From contig JAIMBM010000130.1 in assembly GCA_023511475.1 (NCBI GenBank), positions 1 to 7,821 of the forward strand: 7,821 bases of DNA, read 5' to 3'. Below the pieces are notes generated by a model that was given only the letters and a program-made list of their open reading frames with translations, made no database searches and was not told the DNA's origin. Origin of the DNA: Anaerolineae bacterium (GTDB lineage: Bacteria; Chloroflexota; Anaerolineae; SpSt-313). This document shows positions 1 to 5,068 of this stretch, one piece after another (positions within the stretch are counted from its first letter, which is position 1; every line of letters starts with the position of its first letter). The translations under genes and the position numbers were made by a program.

Positions 1-241
1 CCGCGGGGCGGCCAGTCGCGCCAACCCGCCAGACCCCCGTCCTGGGGTAGGGCCGGGCTGCGGCCCAGCAAAACACCCGGCTGCAGCCCAGGCGGTGACG
101 CATCTTGGATGCACTCGGCGAGTTGGCGTATGCCTTACAACTGTCGGTGCATTTCGGGATTGAGTGGGAGCAGCCGGCGCGTGGCCGCACCGTGCGGAGC
201 CAAGAGACCCTCCGCCCCGGGGACAAAAAGCGGCGCCGATG
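1..241. other. Left-edge region without a supported gene
   Basis: No open frame here has family-like protein content, and I see no tRNA (no T-loop TTCGANNCC signature with arms) or rRNA. It contains a few short GC-rich inverted repeats: ACCCC/GGGGT around 33-48, a 7-bp stem at 52-69 that includes one G-T wobble when read on the minus strand, and GCATC/GATGC at 100-112. None is followed by a clear T-run, so none can be called a terminator. The region lies downstream of the minus-strand dehydrogenase gene and is probably intergenic spacer, possibly between converging transcripts if the next gene to the left reads rightward. Confidence 0.5.
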
Positions 242-267
242 GGGTGTTGGCGGGTGTGCCAACACCC
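223..267 (-). terminator. Probable transcription terminator after the LDH2-family gene
   Basis: A perfect 10-bp inverted repeat, GGGTGTTGGC (242-251) and GCCAACACCC (258-267), encloses a 6-nt loop. It begins 9 nt past the TGA stop (277-279) of the dehydrogenase gene. Read on the minus strand, the stem is followed about 12 nt later by TTTTT (225-229), with a short GC palindrome (CGGCGCCG) in between. Because the T-run is not directly attached to the stem, this is not a textbook intrinsic terminator, but stem strength and position after the last gene of a co-directional run favour that role. It could also act as a 3'-end stabilising hairpin. Confidence 0.5.
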
Positions 268-276
268 TACACAGCG

Positions 277-1380
277 TCAGAACGGCGGCTGCACGCCGCA
301 GGAGCTACCGATCTCCTCAAGCGATGCGGCAACTTTGGGATGCAAGGGGATGCCCTCAGCCTCCCGGCGGGCGGCTATCTCGAACTCTTTTTCGCCGTGG
401 ATGTAGATGCGCGTCGCTCCCGCCGCCTTGTCCGCGTTGCGCAGCCGGTCGAGGAGGTCGTCCATATCCCGGCGGAACTCTTCGAGGGGTCGAAAGGCGT
501 CGATCCGGAAAGCGCCGAAAAAGTGCCCGATGTTGGCAGGCAGCGGGGTGCCGTCCGGCCGCTTCGGGTAGGTGAGGTTGGCATAGGCCGAGCCCGAGAG
601 CACACCGGAGAGGATGTCGACCAGCAGCGCGAGCCCGTAACCTTTGTGTCCGCTCAGGAGCTCGCCCTCGCCGCCCAGCGGCAGGAGCCCTCCATTGGCG
701 CGCATGGTGAGGTTCTTCAGCACCCGTGTGGCGTCGGTCGTGCTCGCCCCGGTCTCGTCGGTTGCCCACCCATGGGGCATGGGCTTGCCCAGCCGATCAT
801 ACACCTCGAGCTTGCCGCGAGGTACCGTAGAGGTCGCCATGTCGAGGACAAAGGCGGGGCACCGGCCGGCAGGGACGGCCACGGCGATAGGGTTCGTGCC
901 CAACAGCGCATTCCGGCTGAAGGTGGGCACCACGAGCGCGTCCGAGTTGGTCGTCGAGACGCCGATCATGTCCTCTTCGAGTGCCATCATGGCATAGTAG
1001 CCGGCGATGCCATAGTGGTTCGAGTTGCGAACAGAGGCAAAGCCTGCGCCCACGACACGCGCCTTTTCCATCGCCTTGCGCATCGCCCGGGCGCTCACCG
1101 GCTGGCCAAGCCCGCCATCTGCGTCGAAGGTAATGGTCGCTGGCGTTTCGACCACCACGCGCGTGTTCGGACGGGTGCGCATCACCCCATCGCGGATGCC
1201 GTCGACGTAGCGCTTTAGCCGCGCCACGCCGTGCGAGTCGATCCCCCTCAGGTCCGCCGCGACCAGCACATCCGCCGTGATCGCGGCATCCTCCTCGGGC
1301 ACCCCAAGGTGCATGAACACTTCGCTGCAAAAGTCCCGCAGGCATCCTGCGAACACGGTCACTGGAGCTTCCGCTGGCAT
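277..1380 (-). CDS. LDH2/MDH2-family NAD(P)-dependent 2-hydroxy acid dehydrogenase (malate/lactate dehydrogenase-like)
   Basis: This 367-residue protein belongs to the LDH2/malate-ureidoglycolate dehydrogenase family. These are cytoplasmic enzymes that oxidise a 2-hydroxy acid (malate, lactate, sulfolactate, ureidoglycolate) with NAD(P); the fold is distinct from Rossmann-type lactate/malate dehydrogenases. Family signatures in order: DSHGVARLKRYVDGI (48-62), with the conserved His50; RNSNHYGIAGYYA (118-130), holding the family His122; TNPIAVAVPA (162-171); DMATSTVPRGK (180-190); LPLGGEGELLSGHKGYGL (233-250); and GHFFGAFRIDAF (285-296). Length is slightly above the usual 330-360 because of a short C-terminal extension. 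The ATG has AGGGGGG (1388-1394) 7 nt upstream. It lies 34 bp after the malic enzyme gene, so it is probably the last gene of that transcript. Substrate cannot be assigned from sequence alone; malate is suggested only by the neighbour. Family call is firm, substrate is open. Confidence 0.92.
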   Translation of the reverse strand: MPAEAPVTVFAGCLRDFCSEVFMHLGVPEEDAAITADVLVAADLRGIDSHGVARLKRYVDGIRDGVMRTRPNTRVVVETPATITFDADGGLGQPVSARAMRKAMEKARVVGAGFASVRNSNHYGIAGYYAMMALEEDMIGVSTTNSDALVVPTFSRNALLGTNPIAVAVPAGRCPAFVLDMATSTVPRGKLEVYDRLGKPMPHGWATDETGASTTDATRVLKNLTMRANGGLLPLGGEGELLSGHKGYGLALLVDILSGVLSGSAYANLTYPKRPDGTPLPANIGHFFGAFRIDAFRPLEEFRRDMDDLLDRLRNADKAAGATRIYIHGEKEFEIAARREAEGIPLHPKVAASLEEIGSSCGVQPPF

Positions 1381-1414
1381 CGTCTAACCCCCCTGGCTGC
1401 ACCTCTGGCTGCGC

Positions 1415-2770
1415 TCAGGCCTCCGGCGGTGCCGGCGCGATCACACCTTCCCGCATCAAGAGCTCCGCCATCTCGCGGCTGCGGCGGATGGTCGCCTCGG
1501 CCTTGGCGTACAGCTCCTCACGCGAAAGCGAGAGCCGCGCCACGCCCGGCTCCTGTGCCTTCATGCCGACCGCTACCGCCTCGCGCGGGAAGACCTCCCA
1601 CTCCTCCATCGTCGGCGCGATATTGTCCTCGTCGATGCCCCGATCCTCGGCGCACCTCGCGAGCTCTTGCGCTGCAGCGAGGCACATCTCACCGGTGATG
1701 GTGCGGGCCCGCACGTCCAGCGCGCCGCGGAATATGCCGGGGAAGCCGAGCGAGTTGTTGAGCTGGTTCGGCAGGTCCGAGCGGCCGGTGCCCACAATGC
1801 GCGCCCCCGCCTCCTTGGCATCCCACGGCCAGATCTCCGGCACCGGGTTGGCGCAGGGGAAGACAATCGCGTCCCTGGCCATCCGCGCCACCCACTCGCG
1901 CTTGATCGTATCCGGCCCCGGCCTGGAGAAGGCGATCACCACATCGGCTCCGCGCATCGCCTCACCCGCGTCTCCCTCCCGCTGCTCGCGGTTCGACTGC
2001 TCGCACAGCATCCACTTGTCGGGGAACTGATCGCGTGCCTCGTAGACGTCCCTCCGCTTCCGGTTCAGGATGCCCCTGCTGTCGACGGCGATCAACTGCT
2101 CCATGTTGACGCCGCTTGCCCTCAGCAGCCTGACGGTCGCCACATTCGCCGCGCCCATGCCGATCAGCGCAATGCGGATGTTGTCCATCCGCTTGCCGAC
2201 GATCTTGAGGGCGTTGATCAGCCCGGCGAGGAGAACTGTGGCCGTGCCCTGCTGATCATCATGCCAGACCGGAATCTCCACCGAGGGGTCGGCCCGCAGC
2301 GTGTCGAGGACAGTGAAGCACTTGGGCTGCTCGATGTCCTCGAGATTGATCCCTCCAAAGGAGGGCTGGATGAGCCTGACCGCCCGGATGATCTCGTCGG
2401 CATCGTGGGTGTCCAGGCAGAGCGGCACCGCATCGACGCCGCCGAGGTACTTGAACAGGAGGGCCTTCCCCTCCATGACGGGCAGGCCGGCCCGAGGGCC
2501 GATGTTGCCGAGGCCGAGCACCCGGGTGCCATCGGAGACGACGGCGACGGTATTGGCACGGTTCGTATGCTCATAGGAGAGGTCGGGGTCCGCGGCGATG
2601 GCACGACATGGCGCGGCGACGCCGGGGCTGTACCAGATGGCAAAGTCGTTCAGGTCACGGATCACGCACTTGGGCGCGGTCTGCACCTTGCCACGGTAGA
2701 AGGGATGCAGGCGCATGGCATCGTCCGCAGGCTTGCTGGCGCGGGCCAGCATCTCGTCCTTGCTCAACAT
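1415..2770 (-). CDS. Malic enzyme (NAD(P)-dependent, oxaloacetate-decarboxylating malate dehydrogenase)
   Basis: Oxidatively decarboxylates malate to pyruvate and CO2 with reduction of NAD(P), needing a divalent metal; cytoplasmic. With the ATG at 2770 the protein has 451 residues, the short bacterial form. N-terminal malic domain: YSPGVAAP (47-54, including the conserved Tyr), SDGTRVLGLGNIG (79-91), EGKALLFK (100-107, including the catalytic-type Lys102), INLEDI (141-146, metal-binding acidic pair) and HDDQQGTA (170-177). NAD(P)-binding domain: GMGAAN (204-209), CANPVPEIWP (306-315), then SDLPNQLNN (331-339) and FPGIFRGAL (343-351). All expected catalytic regions are intact. An upstream in-frame ATG at 2776 is possible, but AGGAGG lies 1 nt from it and 7 nt from the ATG at 2770, so the second is preferred. 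NAD versus NADP preference cannot be judged. It sits between a DUF1385 gene (69-bp gap) and an LDH2-family gene (34-bp gap). Confidence 0.95.
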   Translation of the reverse strand: MLSKDEMLARASKPADDAMRLHPFYRGKVQTAPKCVIRDLNDFAIWYSPGVAAPCRAIAADPDLSYEHTNRANTVAVVSDGTRVLGLGNIGPRAGLPVMEGKALLFKYLGGVDAVPLCLDTHDADEIIRAVRLIQPSFGGINLEDIEQPKCFTVLDTLRADPSVEIPVWHDDQQGTATVLLAGLINALKIVGKRMDNIRIALIGMGAANVATVRLLRASGVNMEQLIAVDSRGILNRKRRDVYEARDQFPDKWMLCEQSNREQREGDAGEAMRGADVVIAFSRPGPDTIKREWVARMARDAIVFPCANPVPEIWPWDAKEAGARIVGTGRSDLPNQLNNSLGFPGIFRGALDVRARTITGEMCLAAAQELARCAEDRGIDEDNIAPTMEEWEVFPREAVAVGMKAQEPGVARLSLSREELYAKAEATIRRSREMAELLMREGVIAPAPPEA

Positions 2771-2777
2771 GGGCATG

Positions 2778-2783
2778 CCTCCT
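2778..2783 (-). promoter_or_regulatory. Ribosome binding site that decides the malic enzyme start
   Basis: On the minus strand the sequence is a perfect AGGAGG. It is only 1 nt from the first in-frame ATG (2776-2774) but 7 nt from the second (2770-2768). Normal spacing is about 5-9 nt, so translation most likely begins at 2770, removing two residues (MP) from the longest reading. Confidence 0.75.
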
Positions 2784-2839
2784 AGCTGTGCCCTGCTTGA
2801 GGGCTTGTCGCAGGGAGCAGTCCGAAGCGAAGAGGGCCT

Positions 2840-3775
2840 CTAGGAACCGGGCGGCACAGCAGGGGACCCGGCTGGCCCGGCGCTCGCCTCCGCTCCATTG
2901 CGGGCCTGTTCCTCCGCGTCGAGCACCTTCCTGAGAGCCGCGATGGCCACTTCCAGCATCGGCTCCTCAGGCTCACGGGTCGTGAGCCGCTGCAGCCAGA
3001 GGCCAGGGGTAACCAGCACCCTGAAGAACGGATGGCGCTGGTGCCTGGCACCGAGGCGCATGACCTCGTAGGCGAGGCCGGCGACTATGGGTATCAGGAT
3101 CAGCCGCGAGAGCGCCCGCAACCAGAGCGCCGGCCGGCCCAGGAACGAGCCAAAGACCACAAAGATGAGCATGACCAGCAGCAGGAAGGCTGTGCCGCAG
3201 CGCACGTGCGCCACAGAGAAGCGGCTGACCTCCTGTGGCTCAAGGGGAGCACCGGCCTCATAGGCGTTCACCGTCTTGTGCTCCGCACCGTGGTAGGCAA
3301 AGAGGCGCTGCATGTCAGGAATCCGGCCGGCTGCCAGCAGGTAGCCCACGAGTAGGGCAAGGCGCACCAGACCCTCGATGAGGTTGCTCAGCCAGGAAAA
3401 AGTGAGTACAGAGTCGAACAGGCGGACGATGAGGACAGGAAGGAGGAAGAACAGCCCGATGCCAATCGCCAGAGAGACACCAATTGTCCCCCAGGCGACG
3501 GGGCCGCTGAGCTCTGCCTCCGGTTGGTCACTCAGGGCTACATCTGCCGAGTACAGAAGGGTGCGGGTGCCAAGGACGACCGCATCCCACAGCATGGTCA
3601 GACCGCGCAGGAAAGGCGTCCGTGAGATGACGCCCCGGTAGACGTGCCTGTTGAGGGGCTCGCAGTGGAGCACGATCTGCCCTTTGGGGTCGCGGACGGC
3701 AACCGCGAAATGCTCGGCGCCGCGCATCATCACGCCTTCGATGACCGCCTGACCGCCGTAGTACACTGTACTCAC
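2840..3775 (-). CDS. DUF1385 family integral membrane protein (YqhQ-like)
   Basis: A 311-residue membrane protein of the DUF1385 family (Bacillus YqhQ is a member); the biochemical role is unknown. Family hallmarks: GGQAVIEGVMMRG (7-19) at the N-terminus, YHGAEHKTVNAYEAG (161-175) and RCGTAFLLLVM (192-202), then HPFFRVLVTPGLWLQ (248-262). Four hydrophobic stretches look like transmembrane helices, at about 96-120, 133-150, 193-213 and 218-238. The last 25 residues form an Ala/Pro/Gly-rich hydrophilic tail. Start is GTG (3775-3773) with GAGGT (3782-3786) 6 nt upstream, and the GGQAVIEG motif right after it fits the family N-terminus. A strong terminator lies just upstream, so the gene is either read through from rpmE or has a promoter I could not find. 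As I recall, DUF1385 genes often sit beside rpmE and translation-factor genes in several phyla, but no translation role has been shown. Confidence 0.9.
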   Translation of the reverse strand: MSTVYYGGQAVIEGVMMRGAEHFAVAVRDPKGQIVLHCEPLNRHVYRGVISRTPFLRGLTMLWDAVVLGTRTLLYSADVALSDQPEAELSGPVAWGTIGVSLAIGIGLFFLLPVLIVRLFDSVLTFSWLSNLIEGLVRLALLVGYLLAAGRIPDMQRLFAYHGAEHKTVNAYEAGAPLEPQEVSRFSVAHVRCGTAFLLLVMLIFVVFGSFLGRPALWLRALSRLILIPIVAGLAYEVMRLGARHQRHPFFRVLVTPGLWLQRLTTREPEEPMLEVAIAALRKVLDAEEQARNGAEASAGPAGSPAVPPGS

Positions 3776-3811
3776 CGCCGCACCTCGGGGACTATCTGTG
3801 GCCGCGTGTCA

Positions 3812-3841
3812 GAAAAAGACAGAGTGCCGAGCACTCTGTCT
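3812..3841 (-). terminator. Intrinsic terminator of the rplU-rpmA-rpmE operon
   Basis: An 11-bp perfect stem (AGACAGAGTGC at 3817-3827 and GCACTCTGTCT at 3831-3841) closes a 3-nt loop. On the minus strand the stem runs straight into a T-run (TTTTTCT, ending near 3811). This is a classic rho-independent terminator for leftward transcription. It starts 22 nt past the rpmE stop and ends about 36 nt before the DUF1385 start. No T-run follows on the plus strand, so it works in one direction only. Confidence 0.88.
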
Positions 3842-3863
3842 GATTCCGTCGCAGCCGGGGCGT

Positions 3864-4232
3864 CTAGGCTTCTGTGGCAGGACCTGTCTCCGCGGCAGGT
3901 CCCCCCTCGGCGCGAGCCTCCTCGCCCTCTTCAGCGGAGCCAGGCTCGCCGGGAACCTCGATTACGACCTGCTGGACCCGCCTTCTCGCCCGCTTGCGCT
4001 CGCGTGCCGCCATGCGGGACTCGAACTCGCGCCGCTGCCCGAGCCGACGCTCAAAGCGCTCGACCTGCCCGGCAGTATCGACGATGCGCTGCTCCCCCGT
4101 GAAGAAGGGGTGGCAGACCGAGCACATGTCTGTGCGGATCTCGGGCTTGGTCGAGCCCGTCGTCCAGGTCTCACCGCAAGCGCAGATCACCTTCGCATTG
4201 GGGTAGTACTTTGGATGGATGTCTTTCTTCAC
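3864..4232 (-). CDS. rpmE: 50S ribosomal protein L31 (bL31, zinc-binding type) with a long charged C-terminal tail
   Basis: bL31 sits at the central protuberance of the large ribosomal subunit and helps bridge the two subunits. The N-terminal part is typical: MKKDIHPKYY, then Cys17-x-Cys19, STKPEIRTDMCSVCHPFFTG with Cys37-x-x-Cys40, and a family-like end near residue 66 (GQVERFERRLG). The four cysteines mark the zinc-binding (C+) form rather than the zinc-independent paralogue. At 122 residues it is far longer than the usual 66-90: about 67-87 is strongly basic (RERKRARRR) and 95-122 is an acidic Glu/Ala/Gly-rich tail. Start is GTG, 2 nt after the rpmA stop, and no strong ribosome binding site is visible, so translation is probably coupled to rpmA. 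Last gene before the terminator at 3812-3841. Confidence 0.95.
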   Translation of the reverse strand: MKKDIHPKYYPNAKVICACGETWTTGSTKPEIRTDMCSVCHPFFTGEQRIVDTAGQVERFERRLGQRREFESRMAARERKRARRRVQQVVIEVPGEPGSAEEGEEARAEGGPAAETGPATEA

Positions 4233-4234
4233 GG

Positions 4235-4504
4235 CTAGCCTACTCTCTCAGGATATACGCTGACCCGCTTGCGGCCATCGCTCTGCGGCATGAACTCGAA
4301 CTTGACAAAGCCATCGATGGTGGCAAAGATCGTATGGTCCTTCCCGAGGCCCACGTTGCGTCCGGGATGGATGTGTGTGCCACGCTGCCGGACGATGATG
4401 GTCCCGGCCCGCACGAGCTGCCCGTCATAGCGCTTGACGCCGAGGCGCTTGGATTCGCTCTCGCGCCCGTTGCGGCTGGAGCCGCCACCCTTCTTGTGTG
4501 CCAT
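4235..4504 (-). CDS. rpmA: 50S ribosomal protein L27 (bL27)
   Basis: An 89-residue bL27, which lies beside the peptidyl transferase centre; its N-terminal arm reaches towards tRNA. The sequence starts MAHKKGGGSSRNGRES, the normal unprocessed N-terminus, so the Firmicutes-type cleavable extension is absent. It continues with SKRLGVKRYDGQ, AGTIIVRQRGT and HPGRNVGLGKDHTIFA, all typical. ATG start, with AGGAG about 10 nt upstream. It follows rplU by 33 bp and precedes rpmE by 2 bp, so it is the middle gene of the operon. Length and sequence are ordinary. Confidence 0.98.
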   Translation of the reverse strand: MAHKKGGGSSRNGRESESKRLGVKRYDGQLVRAGTIIVRQRGTHIHPGRNVGLGKDHTIFATIDGFVKFEFMPQSDGRKRVSVYPERVG

Positions 4505-4537
4505 CGCTCACTCGCTCCTGTTCCGTCCCAGCGCCTG

Positions 4538-4849
4538 CTAGACGAGGATACGCTCGATCCGCAGACGGGTATATGACTGACGATGCCCGGCCCGGCGCCG
4601 GTAGCGAATCTTGGGCTTGTACTTAAAGACCCTGATCTTGCGCCCCTTGGCATGGTCGAGGACCGTAGCCTCCACCCGCGCCCCCTCGACCACAGGCGTA
4701 CCGACTCGCACATCACCGCCATCGGCGACCATCAGCACGCGGCCGAGACTGACCGTCGCGCCCTCGGGCGCCAACAGCTTTTCGACGTCTATGACCTGTC
4801 CCTCGGCAACGCGATACTGCTTGCCGCCGGTCTCAACAATCGCGTACAC
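4538..4849 (-). CDS. rplU: 50S ribosomal protein L21 (bL21)
   Basis: A 103-residue bL21, a 23S rRNA-binding protein of the large subunit. It opens with the family-typical MYAIVETGGKQYRVAEGQ and has the expected C-terminal basic segment (GRKIRVFKYKPKIRYRRRAGHRQ and so on, about 69-91) that contacts rRNA. The start codon is GTG (4849-4847), preceded by GGGAGGT at 4860-4866, about 10 nt upstream. The canonical N-terminus leaves no doubt about this start. First gene of the rplU-rpmA-rpmE operon, led by a perfect-consensus promoter and a leader of about 56 nt. Confidence 0.98.
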   Translation of the reverse strand: MYAIVETGGKQYRVAEGQVIDVEKLLAPEGATVSLGRVLMVADGGDVRVGTPVVEGARVEATVLDHAKGRKIRVFKYKPKIRYRRRAGHRQSYTRLRIERILV

Positions 4850-4905
4850 GATGTCTGCTACCTCCCAATGGTCTGCGACCTCGAAGCGCCTTTGCCGACC
4901 AGCAA
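4850..4905 (-). promoter_or_regulatory. rplU 5' leader with alternative short hairpins
   Basis: If transcription starts about 7 nt past the TATAAT box, the leader is roughly 56 nt. It can form GGTC/GACC (4870-4873 with 4877-4880) next to the ribosome binding site. Alternatively TGGTC (4869-4873) can pair with GACCA (4897-4901) further up. These two pairings exclude each other. L21 leader RNAs that control rplU are known in Firmicutes; whether this is comparable is only a suggestion, since the pairings are short. Confidence 0.25.
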
Positions 4906-4911
4906 CCGTCC

Positions 4912-4940
4912 ATTATACAGGCTCTGCGACGGCTTGTCAA
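4912..4940 (-). promoter_or_regulatory. Perfect-consensus housekeeping promoter for rplU-rpmA-rpmE
   Basis: On the minus strand, TTGACA (4940-4935), a spacer of exactly 17 bp (4918-4934), then TATAAT (4917-4912). Both hexamers match the primary sigma factor consensus at all six positions. The transcript start is expected near 4905. A promoter this strong fits high, growth-linked expression of ribosomal protein genes. Confidence 0.9.
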
Positions 4941-4954
4941 AGCGCGACCGTCCC

Positions 4955-4983
4955 TTGCCTGGCACGCCAGACCGCGCTATACT
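4955..4983 (+). promoter_or_regulatory. Promoter for the MalT-like regulator gene
   Basis: TTGCCT (4955-4960), a 17-bp spacer, then TATACT (4978-4983), matching the primary sigma consensus at 4 of 6 and 5 of 6 positions. The start point would be near 4990, leaving a GC-rich leader of about 79 nt before the ATG at 5069. It stands back to back with the rplU promoter; the two -35 boxes are 14 bp apart. Confidence 0.65.
4959..4970. promoter_or_regulatory. 12-bp palindrome, candidate operator in the divergent control region
   Basis: CTGGC-AC-GCCAG is a perfect inverted repeat. It overlaps the end of the -35 box and lies in the spacer of the rightward promoter, where a bound dimer would block RNA polymerase. 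Relative to the rplU start (about 4905) it lies near -54 to -65, where activators often bind. The protein that would bind is unknown; autoregulation by the MalT-like protein is possible. Chance occurrence in GC-rich DNA cannot be excluded. Confidence 0.3.
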
Positions 4984-4992
4984 GCTCCACGA

Positions 4993-5044
4993 GACCGCCG
5001 CCCATCGGTCAGACGCGGGCGGTGCCGCTGGCCCGCCTCGGGCC
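4993..5044 (+). other. GC-rich leader of the MalT-like gene with competing hairpins
   Basis: The predicted 5' leader contains GACCG/CGGTC (4993-4997 with 5006-5010), GCGGGC/GCCCGC (5015-5020 with 5031-5036) and GGCCC/GGGCC (5030-5034 with 5040-5044). The last two overlap and cannot form together. No T-run follows, so this is not an intrinsic terminator. An effect on translation or RNA stability is possible, but short GC stems are common in such DNA. Confidence 0.2.
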
Positions 5045-5068
5045 ACCCATACACACCAGGCAGGTGCT

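Noticed and set aside
109..1218. 369-codon open frame on the plus strand opposite the LDH2-family gene
   Set aside because: The translation is Arg/His/Gly-rich with no family motifs, while the opposite strand encodes a complete recognised enzyme. It is a typical GC-rich shadow frame.
2771..2776. ATG at 2776 as the malic enzyme start
   Set aside because: AGGAGG lies only 1 nt away; the second ATG (2770) has 7-nt spacing.
1667..2785. 372-codon open frame on the plus strand opposite the malic enzyme gene
   Set aside because: It overlaps an intact malic enzyme with all motifs; the antisense translation resembles no family I know and has no convincing ribosome binding site.
2790..2815. Inverted repeats GCCCT/AGGGC and CCCTGC/GCAGGG between DUF1385 and malic enzyme as a terminator
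   Set aside because: Stems are short, overlap each other and are not followed by a T-run on either strand.
4583..5068. N-terminal extension of 162 residues on the regulator reading frame
   Set aside because: Most of it is antisense to rplU and it precedes the predicted promoter and start point; the family N-terminus begins at the ATG at 5069.
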